Part shown: positions 1-11,739 of the stretch, piece after piece
Numbering within the stretch: position 1 is the first letter of the stretch
How the letters are laid out: each line of letters starts with the position of its first letter
Source: Smallanthus sonchifolius
Taxonomy: Eukaryota > Streptophyta > Magnoliopsida > Asterales > Asteraceae
Assembly (NCBI GenBank): GCA_023525975.1
Contig: CM042020.1
Coordinates: forward strand, 10,060,001 to 10,124,000
Reading direction: 5' to 3'
Length of the DNA: 64,000 nucleotides
Position numbers and translations under genes: made by a program
Notes under the pieces: generated by a model
Told to the model about the DNA's origin: nothing
Seen by the model: only the letters and a program-made list of their open reading frames with translations
Database searches by the model: none

Positions 1-2077
1 CTACTACATCGTCTACCGGGAAAGCATCGAGATTTTGGAGGTGTTATGAGAAAGCGGGAGGAGTTCGAGTTGAACTGGTCCAAACGAAGCATATTTTTTG
101 AACTTGAGTATTGGTCCTCTCTACAACTGAAGCACAACTTAGATGTAATGCATATTGAGAGAAATGTGTGCGACAGTTTGTTGGGTACTCTTCTAATGAA
201 CGATAAGACCAAAGACACGACAAACGCATGAATCGACTTGGAAAAGCTAAAAATTCGGAAGACGTTGTGGTTGAAAAAAAATGCGAGTGGCAAGTTATGT
301 AAGCCGCACCCAAAGTACTCATTCCAGGTCACTGATCGAAAGCTTTTCTGCAAGTTTATAAAAGATGTTAAACTGCCGGATGGGTTCGGATCTAATATCA
401 GCAAGAGAGTGACAGATAACAATACAAACATTACAGGGTTGAAATCTCATGACTGTCATATTCTCATGCAACGTTTGATACCGATTGGGGTTAGAGGGTT
501 TTTGGCAAAAGATACTTATACACCAATAGTAGACCTTTGTACTTTCTTTAAGCAACTTTGCTCTAGGACACTATTGGTGGAGGATATGAATAAAGCGAAA
601 GATGCCATTTTTACAATCTTGTGCCAGTTAGAGTGATCTATCCTCCAGCATTTTTTGACATTATGGTTCATTTAGTTTTGCATTTACCTGATGAAGCGAT
701 TCGTGGAGATCCAGTATGTATGAGATGGATGTATCCGTTTGAAAGGTATATGAAAAAACTAAAAAATTATGTGAGAAACAAGGCTAGGCCGGAAGGATGT
801 ATAGCCGAAGGCTATGTTGCGGAAGAAGCTCTATTATTTTGTTCGAGGTACCTTCGAGATGTTCAGACTCAGTTCAATCGTCCCGACAGAAACGAAGATG
901 TCGTTGTCGAAAAAAGAAAGTTATGGGTGTTTGAGTCTAAATGTCGTCCGTCTAGCGCAACGAAGATCAAACGTCTTTCTGTAAGCAAAAAACTCAACAT
1001 AGAATGGTTTGTCTTTGATAACTGTGAAGAAGTCAGGAACTACATGAAGTAAGTGTTCCTATCTTTAAGTTTTCTTTTTAGTTTAAGTATTTTTCCCTTC
1101 CTTACATCTTTTATATTTTTGTCATCAATTTAGTGAATTCAAAATTGAACACCCCCAAGATGATGTTAAAACCAAATTTCCGAGGTGGTTTCTCGAGAAG
1201 GTAATACACATATTACACACATTACTAGATATTTGTTAGGTAATACACATATAACACACATTTCTATATTTGTTAGGTCTATTCAATGAAAAAACAAAAT
1301 TCTCCAGAATTTCACTCAGAGTTGTATACTCTTTCAATGGGTGCGGATATAAACACCTCTACTTACACTAGTTGTATAGTCAACGGTGTTAGGTTTATGG
1401 TAGTTAACCGTGACGCACGGCGCATGACGCAAAACTCTGGGGTTTCAGTGGATGGACAGGACGGTGAGAAATATTACGGCCAATTAGAAGAGATTATTGA
1501 GATGCATTATCCAAATGGGTATTCAACTGTCCTATTTCGGTGTAAGTGGTTTGATACTCGAAGGGGTGTTAGATATGAAAATAATATCACCAGTATCAAC
1601 ACAGAACAAGAATGGGACAAAGAAGACCAACTCATATTTGCTTCGTAAGCAAAACAAGTGTTCTACATCAAAGAACCTTCTCGAGGAAACCAAAACAATA
1701 ACCATCGCTGGGTCGTCGAGCATGTTAATCATCGAAGAATTTGGGATCTACCATTACATGATGGGCGCGTAGAGAATGTACAAGATGTTGACCCGGATGT
1801 TCAAAATGTTAACAATGACTTAACCGAAGATCTTGACGTCGTTCACAACAACTCTTCATCGGGTATAAAATTGTTTGTTGACTTTAGGCAATTCTTTCCA
1901 AACAATTCTGCCACTCAGGTCGAGCCCGATGAAGTTTCTGAGAATGATACTGATTAAGCTACTCAGGTCGAGCCCGATGAAGTTTCTGAGAACGAATCAG
2001 AGTATTACACTGAGGGGTCTGACAGTGATACTGAAGTATCTGAGGGAGAGCTGTCTGAGGGGTATGGGCCAACTTAG
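1..2077 (+). pseudogene. CACTA TNP2-like transposase, C-terminal part, broken
   Basis: C-terminal half of a TNP2-type transposase, the enzyme that cuts and pastes CACTA elements in the nucleus. The first segment (1-635) has the conserved run around LKHNLDVMHIERNVCDSLLG, followed by a DUF4218 block (about 636-920, motif DEAIRGDPVCMRWMYPFERY). Introns at about 1053-1133 and 1201-1277 separate a short exon (1134-1200). A DUF4216 block follows (about 1455-1760, YYGQLEEIIEMHYPNG, then the FRCKWFDTRRGV region). The tail is acidic. Defects are an in-frame TGA at 229-231, a frameshift near 625-640 where reading moves to another frame, and a TAA at 1955-1957 between two near-identical 48-bp units encoding ATQVEPDEVSEN. 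The family call is firm from motif order; exon edges are by eye. Confidence 0.9.
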
Positions 2078-2217
2078 GGGTTTGATTAAAAGAAAAGTTG
2101 TAATTTGTATTTGTATTTTCATGTTGTAATAGAAAATTTTATTCATTATGTATTTTTGTATTTTATATCTTATAAATTTTCAGCTTAATTTTTGTTTGGT
2201 ATTTGCTACTGTACGTC

Positions 2218-4568
2218 ATGGCCGATGTGATGGGCCATGGAGGAGATGGCGCAGGCCAGGATCCACCGTCTCCCGGTGGCTTTGGTGCCGGGCATGGCCA
2301 TTATGAGGAGGACGGTAAGTATTATTATAACTTATTTATTTACTAAATTCATTCATTTATTATAAAAATCGTGACTAATAATTTTTTAATTATAATTGCA
2401 GCGGCAGCGAGCCCACGACGGAATACTCGAGGGATGGCCAAAAACCTTCGCCTTCGAGCCGAAGTAGAAAAGAACAAGGGGCTTTTATCTATGACCTTTG
2501 ATACGCAAGCTACATTTACCCCAGTTGGTATTGATAATGATTTATTCACTCGTGAAGTGGGGTTGTATATGTGGCGGAACATCGCGTTTGATCGATTTTC
2601 TTGGAATGAAATTTCAGACGCCGAGAAGAATGCGATGTACCAACATCTTTCGGTAAATGATTTATTTAAGTTCTTTTATATTTTATTTTATTATTTTACT
2701 TGACTAACTTCTCTTGTTTAATTTATAGAAATCATTCGATCTTAATCGGATTCATGAGAGCACCGACCGTACAAAGTTAAAGTTGGGCATTCATTCAATC
2801 TATCAAAAGCGATGCAGAGATCGCAAATCCAATGCATCAAATCAATTTAAAAAGGTTGGAGGGTTTGATGATGTCCCGAGAGCGTTGGTCAACGTCCCAA
2901 AGGGGATGCACCCGGATAATTGGCAGAGAGCTATTGAACATTTTTGTTCGGATAAACATAAAAAACGTTCAAAAGTTAACCAAGTCAATCGTAAACAGCA
3001 AGTATGCGTAAACCGTGGAGGAACGTCGACATATAGTAGTTCTTGTTATAAAAAAGTAATGCTATATTATATATATATATGTATATATATCTATATACAT
3101 GTATTATTTGTATTATATATAGTAGTTATTGTTATAAAATAATTAATATTTAAGGTTAAACAGGCTCAGAGTCTACTAGATACGTACCGCGCTGCTCATA
3201 CACGTAAAGATGGGATGGTTGACAGCGAAGCAGAGTAACTAATTGTAAGTATTTATTTAAAGTATAATTTTCAATATGTATTTGTATGTGTATTAAATCA
3301 TCTTTGTGAAATTAAAAACAGTCCCAATTAAAGATGGAGATAGAGTCCCAAACTCAAACAAATTAAGGGACTTCTTCATCTGGACTGAACGAAGTCGATG
3401 CATTTGAAAAGGTCCTAGGTACTCGGCGCGGATGGATTAAAGGGATTGGGTTTAAACCTTCATCATCTCAAGCGCCAAATTCTTTTGAGCAGTCGCAGGT
3501 GCAGCCTACACTCCCCTACACACATGTAAAATGAATCATTTGACCCGTTTAGAATCGAAACTTGTATGTATGTAGACATATATGTGTATAATGAATCATT
3601 TGACCCGTTTAGCTTATAAAGTTCTATATATGTAGACATATATATGTAAAATGAATCATTTGACCCGTTTAGACTTGAAAGTTCTATGTATGTAGACATA
3701 TATGTGTAAAATGAATCATTTGACCCGTTTAGCTTTTAAAGTTCTATGTATGTAGACATATATATGTAAAATGAATCATTTGACTCGTTTAGACTCGAAA
3801 CTTGTATGTATGTAGACATTTATATGTAAAATGAATCATTTGACCCGTTTAGCCTTTAAAGTCCTATGTATGTAGACATATATATGTAAAAGGAATCATT
3901 TGACCCGTTTAGACTTGAAAGTTCTATGTATGTAGACATATATATGTAAAATGAATCATTTGACCCGTTTAGACTCGAAATTTGTATGTATGTAGACATT
4001 TATATGTAAAATGAATCATTTGACCCGTTTAGCCTTTAAAGTCCTATGTATGTAGACATATATATGTAAAAGGAATCATTTGACCCGTTTAGACTTGAAA
4101 GTTCTATGTATGTAGACATATATATGTAAAAGGAATCATTTGACCCGTTTAGACTCGAAACTTGTATGTATGTAGACATTTATATGTAAAATGAATCATT
4201 TGACCCGTTTAGCCTTTAAAGTCCTATGTATGTAGATATATATATGTAAAAGGAATCATTTGACCCGTTTAGAGTTGAAAGTTCTATGTTCGTAGACATA
4301 TATATGTAAAATGAATCATTTGACCCGTTTTGACCGGAAAACTTGTATGCATGTATATATATATATGTAAAATGAATTGTTTTGACTTGAAACTTTTATG
4401 TAGACATATATATGTAATAACTAAATTTGTATGTAATTGTAGGAACTAATTAACATGTTGTTCGACGACCCGACTTTTAGAGATAAACTTAACAAGTTTA
4501 ATCTTTCACAAATGGGACAAAGTAGCAGTGGCAACGACGAGGGCGACGACAATATGGATGAAGATTAA
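2218..4568 (+). pseudogene. CACTA second gene, TNPA-like / plant Ptta-En-Spm type protein
   Basis: Second gene of the CACTA element, same strand as the transposase. Likely exons are 2218-2314 (ATG, Gly-rich MADVMGHGGDGAGQ), about 2401-2652 (basic start with RRNTRGMAKNLRLRAEVEK, then WNEISDAEKNAMYQHL), about 2730-3025, about 3155-3240, about 3321-3500 (AFEKVLGTRRGWIKGIG) and 4442-4568 (acidic end EGDDNMDED, stop). Family members bind subterminal repeats and assist TNP2; that role here is inferred. Introns are AT-rich, and the fifth holds a long 60-bp tandem array. Stops at about 3235 and 3365 suggest either mis-set exon edges or decay. The family is well supported by the conserved block GMHPDNWQRAIEHFCSDKHK. 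Confidence 0.8.
3528..4400 (+). repeat. 60-bp tandem array with 180-bp higher-order organisation
   Basis: About 14-15 copies of a unit of exactly 60 bp, core AATGAATCATTTGACCCG, then a variable stretch, then TATGTATGTAGACATATATA. Three unit types recur by their middle segment: A (GACTCGAAACTTG), B (GCCTTTAAAGTCC) and C (GACTTGAAAGTTC). From about 3770 to 4330 they cycle A-B-C three times, a 180-bp higher-order repeat, ending in a diverged A unit. The array sits inside the last intron of the TNPA-like gene. Confidence 0.97.
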
Positions 4569-4765
4569 TTGTTTAGTTTTTATGTTGTATTAACATTCGG
4601 AATAACTTAAATGGGTCAAAAATCTTTACATTATGTTTTAACTTTATATATTAGTAATTTTATGGTTATGTTTCTGTTATATTCGGCAAAAAAATGCAGG
4701 TTTTGTAATTATGTTTGTTTTAGAAAACTGGAAATAATGAAAATGCAGAAAAAACTGCAAAAAAC

Positions 4766-4990
4766 GGACAGGAGTATTAGCGGCGACAAATGTCGCCGCT
4801 AATAAACAACCATTAGCGGCGACGCCAGGTATTAGCGGCGACATCTGTCGCCGCTAATAGTTGTTTATTAGCGGCGACTACAAGTAATAGCGGCGACATG
4901 CAGAGTATTAGCGGCGACTGTCGCCGCTATTAGTATTAGCGGCGACATTTCGGAGCATTAGCGCCACTATTGGCCCAATTCTTTGTAGTG
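4766..4990 (+). repeat. CACTA subterminal repeats and terminus
   Basis: Nine or more copies of TAGCGGCGAC in both orientations, several paired as short palindromes (GCGGCGACAAATGTCGCCGC type), directly inside the element end. Such GC-rich subterminal arrays are the usual binding sites for the second CACTA-encoded protein. The motif density drops at about 4960 and the element ends at 4990 with TAGTG. Confidence 0.92.
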
Positions 4991-7780
4991 CCTTCACTAG
5001 AATTCAATAAATTTGAACACGGTGGATTATCACTTTGGGTAAGAGTCAGATTTCAACAATTTTGAACACGATGTGGCACCTTTCTCAAGTTACCGAGAGA
5101 AGTATAATGATTATTACCGCTGATACTCCTAACAAGAATATAAGAGTTATCATTTATTTAATATTTATCACGATCTTCATTTTCTACAATATGTATAAGT
5201 TGGACCATAAGCTTTAATTGTGGAGGACATAAAGTAGATAAATCAACGACGAGAAATTCACCAGAAAACCCTTGCATCACTAGCCAATTGAAGAATGACA
5301 CATCAAACAAAGTGCTACCGGTTGAAGATTTTGTTCGTGGTAAGGTTTTTCTTAATGTTAGAGACGAGGTAGTGGAGAATAACACCAAATTTTATTCCTC
5401 AACATCTGAATAACCTAATGTTGCACCAGTGATGTGTGAAGGATTAATTTATGAAGAGGTTACGAGTCTTATAGAGCTTGAAGTTTGATACATAAACCTA
5501 ACTGAAGACACAACACCCATTGACGAACCATTGAGTGGGATATTCCAAGGTGATCTTGGCCATCCTCCCTTATTTACTATTCTAATCGACAAAGTTGGGG
5601 AGGATGGTTTGAGCTTCAAGAAGAGAACTTTGGAGATGTAATACATTGGGTAACTCATTATAAAGCGGGCCCACAATGATTAAGTCAACATGTTAATCAT
5701 GGGAAAGCAAGTGTGGGCCCAACATGTCGACTACCGATCTTATGTGGGGAGCTCGGTAGGTAAATTCTCACTTCGAAAACCTTAACGACTATAATCTGGC
5801 TAAAAACCTAAAATTATCGTTATTAGGGGGGCAACCTGAGAACTTTGTGGGAACATTTGCTAGGAACCCTCACAACACTTCAGTCGTCCATTCGGGCCTA
5901 CCGTAGGGTTTTAAAATACTTTTGCATACGCTTAATGAAATCATGGTTCTTATGAAAGCGAATTTTATAAAATAATTTCTTTATTTTCAAAGTTATTTTT
6001 CAACTTAATTATTTTTCATTGAATCTAACTTAACAGTTGTATCGGTGATAATACAAAGCTTTAAGTTGGGGAGGGACGTTTACACTATCGGTTTTGAAAT
6101 TCTGGTTAAAGTCTAAAATAAAGTGATGTCGTCCAGACGGTCTATTAAAATAATAATAAAACCTAACCTAGACTCCTAAGTAATAAAAGGAGTACCTTCA
6201 ACTAAACCGCACTGACATGCAAGTGTACCTATCGAGTGTAGCACAGCTTAACGATAAACCGGAATATCGAACCCTAGAGACACTTTATAACTATACTAGA
6301 CTCTCACTCAGACTAAAGTTTGAATTGGTTTGGGGGGTTTACTACACTAAATATTAAACTAAGGAATGCAGCAAACTAAGGTCGACTCAACTATCAAGAA
6401 CAAAGAACTAAAGGTGAAATCAGAAGATAAGAAGAATATCACCTAGGTCGGAATCCTACTTGCAAAGCACAACTTCTATCGGCTATGGAAATTATAATGG
6501 ATCTGGGTTTCTAATGAAACAACTCTAGACAACCTAGTAGATCCCTAATCACTCTCAGGATGTCACCAACTAAGGAACCTAAAGATGTACTAACTAACCA
6601 GATTGTTGGATCACTTTTCAGGTATTTCCAACTATGACCAAGTTCCCTAATAGACAGATTACCTCTCAGTCTCTCCGTCCACCAATACACTCAAAGAATG
6701 CACGGGGTAATATCAAGATAACAACTATGACACGAATAGCAACAATCACTAGACATCTAATACCGGCTTCCTCTCAGACAGCTGGCACTCGGATTCCTAA
6801 TGACGAAGACCAAACGACTAATTCTCACCTTTCGGGTATTGAACTAGGATACACATTCAATTCTAATCAACAATCAATGACAACTCATATGGCTACTACG
6901 TCTAGCAAACCACCCTAATCACAAATCCTAAGATCTATGACCAAGACACGCAGATCAAACTGGCAGAAAACCACAATCAACGCAGGGAGTTATAATCAAC
7001 CACACAATCAGATATGAGCATACATTTTCATCACAATTATTAACTCAAAGATTGCTTACAAAATCATTGGTCCATTCAAAATAACCAAAACCGATAAAAA
7101 TCAATACTTTAACATGTATTTATCATGTGACCTAATATCAAAGTTCTAGCCTAGGATCATGTTCAAACAACTAAAACAGAAGTATAAAACAAGATTCATG
7201 GTTTCAAACAAAGCAAACAAAGATAAAAATCGAATCTTTAACACCTAGAACGCTTAAACAACGAACCCGGATTCAAAAGCTTCAAACTTTAACTCCACTT
7301 GACCTCCAATCACCAAAAATCGCCCTAATGCTCTCTCTGGACGGCTCAAAATCGAACTTCTAACCTAATTGGAATCCAAATCTATTAAAAATCAAAAATC
7401 TCTTTTTTTCTCGGAATTTAGGTCTCTCGCGTACCGCGAAAGACTTGGCTTGGGCTCCTCGCGTACCACGAGGGACAATTTAGTCGCGGCCTGTTTTGGT
7501 TTTCCTCACGTACCGCGATAGAATCTCATCTCGTCTTCGCTTAACGCGAAGACTTTAAATTTAACATTTTCTTAATTTTCACTTTTGAATCCTCGGGTTC
7601 CCTCCTCTTAATCGATTTCTTCACGTATTCATTTGTAATCTTCACGACCACCTGCAAATATACAATAGACTCAAATGCAGACTTAAACGAGTAAAAACAA
7701 ACACAAAACTAATAAAAAACACACAAAACACTAGGAATAAAGATGTGTGTTTTGTACTAAATAAACATGATTAATGAACT
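4991..7780. mobile_element. Decayed LTR-retrotransposon-like stretch, unclassified
   Basis: No recognisable pol domain. A coding-like run (5219-6050) ends at a purine-rich GTTGGGGAGGGA (about 6065-6077), which looks like a polypurine tract. The following 1.7 kb (6080-7780) is non-coding and resembles an LTR or leader, with texts such as GCAAGTGTACCTATCGAG and short direct repeats of CTCGCGTACCGCGA type (7427-7545). Athila/Tat-like origin is a guess; neither the second LTR nor a target duplication was found. Confidence 0.35.
5219..6050 (+). pseudogene. Unknown coding-like remnant with stops
   Basis: One frame runs from about 5219 to 5642 interrupted only by stops at about 5411 and 5487. It reads CGGHKVDKSTTRNSPENPC, later SGIFQGDLGHPPLFTILIDK and VGEDGLSFKKRTLEM. 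Beyond it a second coding-like stretch with frameshifts contains KCGPNMSTTDLMWGA and NDYNLAKNLKLSLLGG before the purine-rich tract near 6070. I do not recognise a domain. Position just before a possible polypurine tract would fit the extra 3' ORF region of a plant LTR retrotransposon. It could also be a decayed host-gene fragment. Confidence 0.3.
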
Positions 7781-9762
7781 TTTGTTACAGGGTATAAATA
7801 CCAATACAGACTTCGAATATTCAAATATTAATTGAAACAGTTATACCAATTATAATCAACCTCAAAAAATAAAATACACTTATACAGTTATATGTCAACC
7901 TTGTTTAGTTTTGTTCGTTTTGGTATAGAACAAGCATGAAACTCAGAAACATTATTAAGTAATACAATAGGTAACTTCGTGAACAGTAAGGTGCAGCCCT
8001 TAAAGCAGCCTGTACAAGTAGTTGATGCTCTCACCTTCATACCCTCCGACGGCTGTTCCAAAACTCTCCTCCATCCACCATCTCTCTCTAGATCGCACCT
8101 TCTTTTCCTATCTCTACTCCGATTGCACTCTGATTACTACCTCTAACTGAATCTGGTCATCGATCGGTCGTTGTCGGAGTTCTTGATTTCGGGGTAGTAT
8201 CCAGAAACAACACCTTCTCTTCCTGTCTCTACTCCGATTGCACTCGGATTACTACCTCTAACCGAATCTGGCTGTCAATCGGTCGCTGTCAAAGTTCTTG
8301 ATTTCAGATTAGTATCCAGAAACGAACAGACATGATCTGGAGTGAAAAACACCTCTCTGTTTGAACTGATCGGATATGGCTTTGTGAGGTATGAGAGGTC
8401 TGCCTGTCTTCATCTCCAATGTACGTAATTGCTGGAATAAAGAATAGGAACAGCTTCATGTTGATAAAGAGCGGAGAAATATTCGTACTCGCTTAAAAAA
8501 TGAGAAGGTAAGTTAGGGTGTTGATATAATTTAGTGTTTCTGAAACTAAATTGCAATTTTTAATCTACTCGCTCTCTCCATCACTATAGATGATACCCTC
8601 CATTTTATTGTTCGAAATTGCTCCGTTTCTGCCGAAACAAAAAGGGATTGGCTATCTGTGACTGATGATGATCTGAAATATGTCGTCCTATTCCGATCGG
8701 AGGTGATTGTGACTTCACCTTGCTTATTCAACTATCTCAAATCTTGAAGCTTTATATGGTTTGTTAGAGAAACAGGTACAAATAGTTATATAAAGTACTC
8801 TTATAATGTCTCTGGTATTTTAATTTTGAATCTTTTCCACACACTTGACTCTCGATCTGGGTTGATTCCGTTCTGTAGTTGTTACGTTGCTGCGTGTCTT
8901 TTGACTTATCTTTTCGGACTCGATTAAGGTATGTCATTAAACCATTTAGCTTTCTGTATCACTTGATTAGTTGCTAAAGATGAATAGGTAGCTAGAATTA
9001 CAAAAAAATGATGGTTCCTAACATCCACAGCTCCAACGTCTCCCGTTCGATACCCCCACATCAATCACAATCATAACATTGATTACGTTAGTACAATGGT
9101 ATCAAACTTATTATTGAAACCAAAAACAAATAAAAACGTTATCAAACAATTAATCACACCGAACTTAAAGATTCCAAATGATCATCATCACTGATCTATC
9201 CGGTGTCAAATGTACATATTAATCCATTAAAGCAAAGAAGATTTTCCATCCTGCTAAGATGGGTAGATGGAGTACTAGGTTAAGGTGAATGTGGCGTTTT
9301 TATGTGAAATATCGGTGTCTTTGGTTGCAGGATAAAGCTTTGGCCGCACTTGCAATTGAGGGTGGTGATATGTGGTAACGGGTCGGGTTGTAGGCTTTTG
9401 AATATTGTAAGGGTTAACAGGTCTCATTGCAGTTGGTAATAACGGGTCACGGGTCTAATTGCAGATTGTATTTAGATTGTATTTGCTTTTGCATATTGCA
9501 AGGGTTAACAGGCCTGATTGCGGTTTGTAGTAACGAGTCACATGTCAGGTTATACATTGTTGGGCGGCGTGTCAGCCTGCAGCTTGGAATTTGTTGGTGA
9601 CAGCTGGTGACGTGTGAGATTGTAGATGGTTATTTATTTCTCTAGCTCGCATTTTGTAACGGATAAAATTACAGGTTGTATATACCCAATCAAAAGTAGG
9701 GTTCAAAGTTTTCTTATGTTGTGTTATTCCGACCATTTTAAACTATTCTTTTATGCATCTTA

Positions 9763-9768
<6 letters not shown>
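7781..9768. other. Spacer, no gene recognised
   Basis: No supported CDS. 8020-8760 looks slightly gene-like (pyrimidine-rich, TCTCTC runs), and with a Helitron 3' end downstream at 10285 it might be captured sequence; that is conjecture. A direct duplication is listed separately. 9340-9620 has several degenerate copies of GGGTTAACAGG..TGATTGCAG..GTAATAACGGGTCA. Confidence 0.5.
8105..8335 (+). repeat. 115-bp direct duplication
   Basis: Two head-to-tail copies offset by 115 bp (TCTCTACTCCGATTGCACTC at 8111 and 8226), both running through CTACCTCTAAC, GAATCTGG, ATCGGTCG and AGTATCCAGAAAC, with scattered substitutions. Confidence 0.9.

Positions 9769-9811
<43 letters not shown>
9769..9811. repeat. 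AT microsatellite
   Basis: Uninterrupted (AT)n of about 42 bases. It forms the left target-side flank of the TIR element that follows. Confidence 0.97.
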
Positions 9812-9815
<4 letters not shown>

Positions 9816-10212
9816 GCGAGTTAACTAGAAAACCCATTTTCATAAGAAAACCAAAAAACTATTCATTAAATGTGCTGCATAATTGTAGTACACTGAAAAG
9901 CCTAACCTCCACTCAAAAACCTAAACCCCCACCCCTACCCAAAAACCTAAACCCATCCCCCACCCCTCAAAAACCTAACCTAAAAGCTAAATTAAACCCA
10001 AAAAACACCCCAAAAGCTAACTATGCTACACATATGTAGCAAAACGTTGATTTTTTTTTTAATTTTTTGAAAGAGGACGACGTGGTGAACAAGGTTTCTG
10101 AAGCAGTTTTTTAGTTTTTGATTTATATTTTGAGTTATGATTTTTTTTACCTTTAATAAATAGTTTTTTTGTTTTCTCATAAACAATGAGTTTTCTTATG
10201 ATCATTCCCCTA
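9811..10212. mobile_element. Short TIR element (MITE), about 0.4 kb
   Basis: The left end TATAGGGGCGAGTTAACTAG and the inverse of the right end TATAGGGGAATGATCATAAG align and stay similar for about 50 bp, both passing through AGAAAACC..AAAAAACTATT. It is flanked by TATATA on both sides, so a TA-type target is likely. Interior reading frames are low-complexity and not genes. It resembles the larger element at 28490-30012. Superfamily not determined. Confidence 0.75.
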
Positions 10213-10252
10213 TATATATATATGTATATATATTCTGTTTTACGTGGATACG

Positions 10253-10285
10253 TCCCCGCCGTGAAGCGTGGGAGAAAACAACTAG
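10253..10285 (+). mobile_element. Helitron 3' terminus
   Basis: GC-rich hairpin (CCCCGCCGTG paired with GCGTGGG, imperfect) followed after a short A-rich spacer by CTAG at 10282-10285, then T. This is the standard plant Helitron 3' end. The 5' TC end was not located, so element length is unknown. Confidence 0.6.
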
Positions 10286-10689
10286 TTATAATATATGCCC
10301 AAAAAGACCAAATAGAATAAATTCTGTAACTCTTTTTTTTATTAAACGTCTTATTTTTTAAGTTAGGTTTATTCATAAAACATTTTTATAAATTGAACAT
10401 TTCATTCATGTTTTTATAAAATATTTTTAAAAGATAACTATATAACGTTTCTAGAATTTGTATTAAAAACATGTAATATGTTATAAATATGTAATATGTA
10501 AATCTTTATTACTAAGTATATAACATTATATTTATTCAATATGTGTAATATACCGGGTTTCTAACCTAGTTAAAAACATATAAGAAATTTTAATTATATA
10601 TATATATTTTTTTCAGGTTTACATCCAAAGACTGTAAACTAAATTCACTTTCGATTTAGACCATATCAAAAACCATAAAGAAGATTTAG
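10286..10689. other. AT-rich spacer
   Basis: Nothing supported. AT-rich with short microsatellites at about 10595-10612. Confidence 0.5.
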
Positions 10690-10921
10690 ACCATCTCCAA
10701 AGCGGACGGGGGGCGGGTACCCCAACCGTCCTTTACGTCAGCTTGTTCAGCTTTCCCCTCCCCTTTCTCTTCTCCCCACCAATCTAGCTTTCTCTCCTCC
10801 CCTGTCATTGAACATGCCCGACCCGTCCTTACACATGCGGCCTTCTCTAGTCATGCCCTCTCATGGGCCTGCCTCTACAACTTAGCACACGGGCACCTCA
10901 CGCATCGCGTTGGAGATAATC
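10690..10921. mobile_element. Probable GC-rich MITE
   Basis: A sharply GC-richer 230-bp block in AT-rich DNA. Its left edge CCATCTCCAAAGCGGACG and the inverse of its right edge TTATCTCCAACGCGATGCG form imperfect terminal inverted repeats (about 11 of 14). No target duplication was resolved. Confidence 0.45.
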
Positions 10922-11219
10922 TACACTAAAACTTTTATATGATTCATAATTTCCTCAACTTCTATTATTTTCTTACTTAACTAAAGTTATTGTTTGTTTA
11001 AACTAAAATATACATTAGTTTGAAAGAGAATCCAAAATATCGTTCGAGGTGGACAAAGAATCAAATTAAATTATGAAATTGACTCAAAAGTAATGTCGGC
11101 ATGTATAAAGTGGTATAAATTACTATCTTCATATGATGGCTTCTTTATTGCTTTCTTTGATTTGTGCACATCGGATTTTAATACCTTCGATGTTTAATTT
11201 ATCTTTAATTGTATTTATT
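10922..11219. other. AT-rich spacer
   Basis: No gene or repeat recognised. Confidence 0.5.
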
Positions 11220-11360
11220 AAGTAACTTAATACACCACCGGGGTTGCTGACTCAGTGGTAGAGAAAAATTATTTAGCAACACCAAGGTTTGAGAAGCTCA
11301 TGAGTTCAAGTCCCACTCTCTCAGAAATAAAGAAATTTACCTTTAAAAAAAAGTAACTTA
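11220..11360 (+). mobile_element. tRNA-derived SINE with 10-bp target duplication
   Basis: Pol III-type short retroposon of about 120 bp (11230-11350). An A-box-like TGACTCAGTGGTAGAG and a B-box-like GAGTTCAAGTCCC are spaced as in tRNA genes, and the 3' end is an A run. It is bounded by perfect direct repeats AAGTAACTTA at 11220-11229 and 11351-11360, the target-site duplication expected from LINE-mediated insertion. No anticodon-arm structure of a functional tRNA is evident. Confidence 0.85.
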
Positions 11361-11739
11361 TTGTCCGTCTATTATAGGTTAAATTAAAAAGATAAAAATA
11401 AACCGATGATGAAATCAAGGTTGATAATATTATTTGAAAATACAACGAAATGCAATAGTAGCATAGCAAACTCACGAGAACAGTGAGTAGGTGGCTTGTA
11501 TGTATGTATAAACTTAGTTTTAACTTTTTTTTAATGATTTATCATCTATGTATTTTAACTAAAGACACACAAAGTATTAGTGTTAGTATATAATACTCAT
11601 ACTCACGAGAACAGTGAGTAGGTGGCAAATTTTTGTAGCCCATTAACAGTGAAACTATTTTTTTAATTTTTATTTTCACCCTTATACTATGTAAAATATA
11701 CGTTTTTATACTGTTTCATTTTCTATTATTACCATCGTG

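Larger units (their letters stand above)
1..4990 (+). mobile_element. CACTA (En/Spm) DNA transposon, 3' portion
   Basis: Plant CACTA transposon entering from outside the window. Gene order is TNP2-type transposase, then a second TNPA-like gene, then a GC-rich subterminal repeat block, then the terminus. The last bases read TTTGTAGTG, so the inverse complement begins CACTACAAAG, the canonical CACTA end. The 5' terminus lies upstream of base 1, so the 3-bp target duplication cannot be checked. Both genes have stops or frameshifts, so this copy is probably not autonomous. Confidence 0.93.

Noticed and set aside
3463..3699. Minus-strand frame with repeated NGSNDSFY
   Set aside because: Translation of the 60-bp tandem array.
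3528..4400. CRISPR-like array
   Set aside because: Direct tandem units with no unique spacers, in a plant transposon intron.
9626..10376. Frames with YIYIYI tracts and Pro/Lys-rich sequence
   Set aside because: Products of the AT microsatellite and of the short TIR element; no domain.
10545..10570. Second Helitron end (CTAGTT near 10566)
   Set aside because: No hairpin precedes it.
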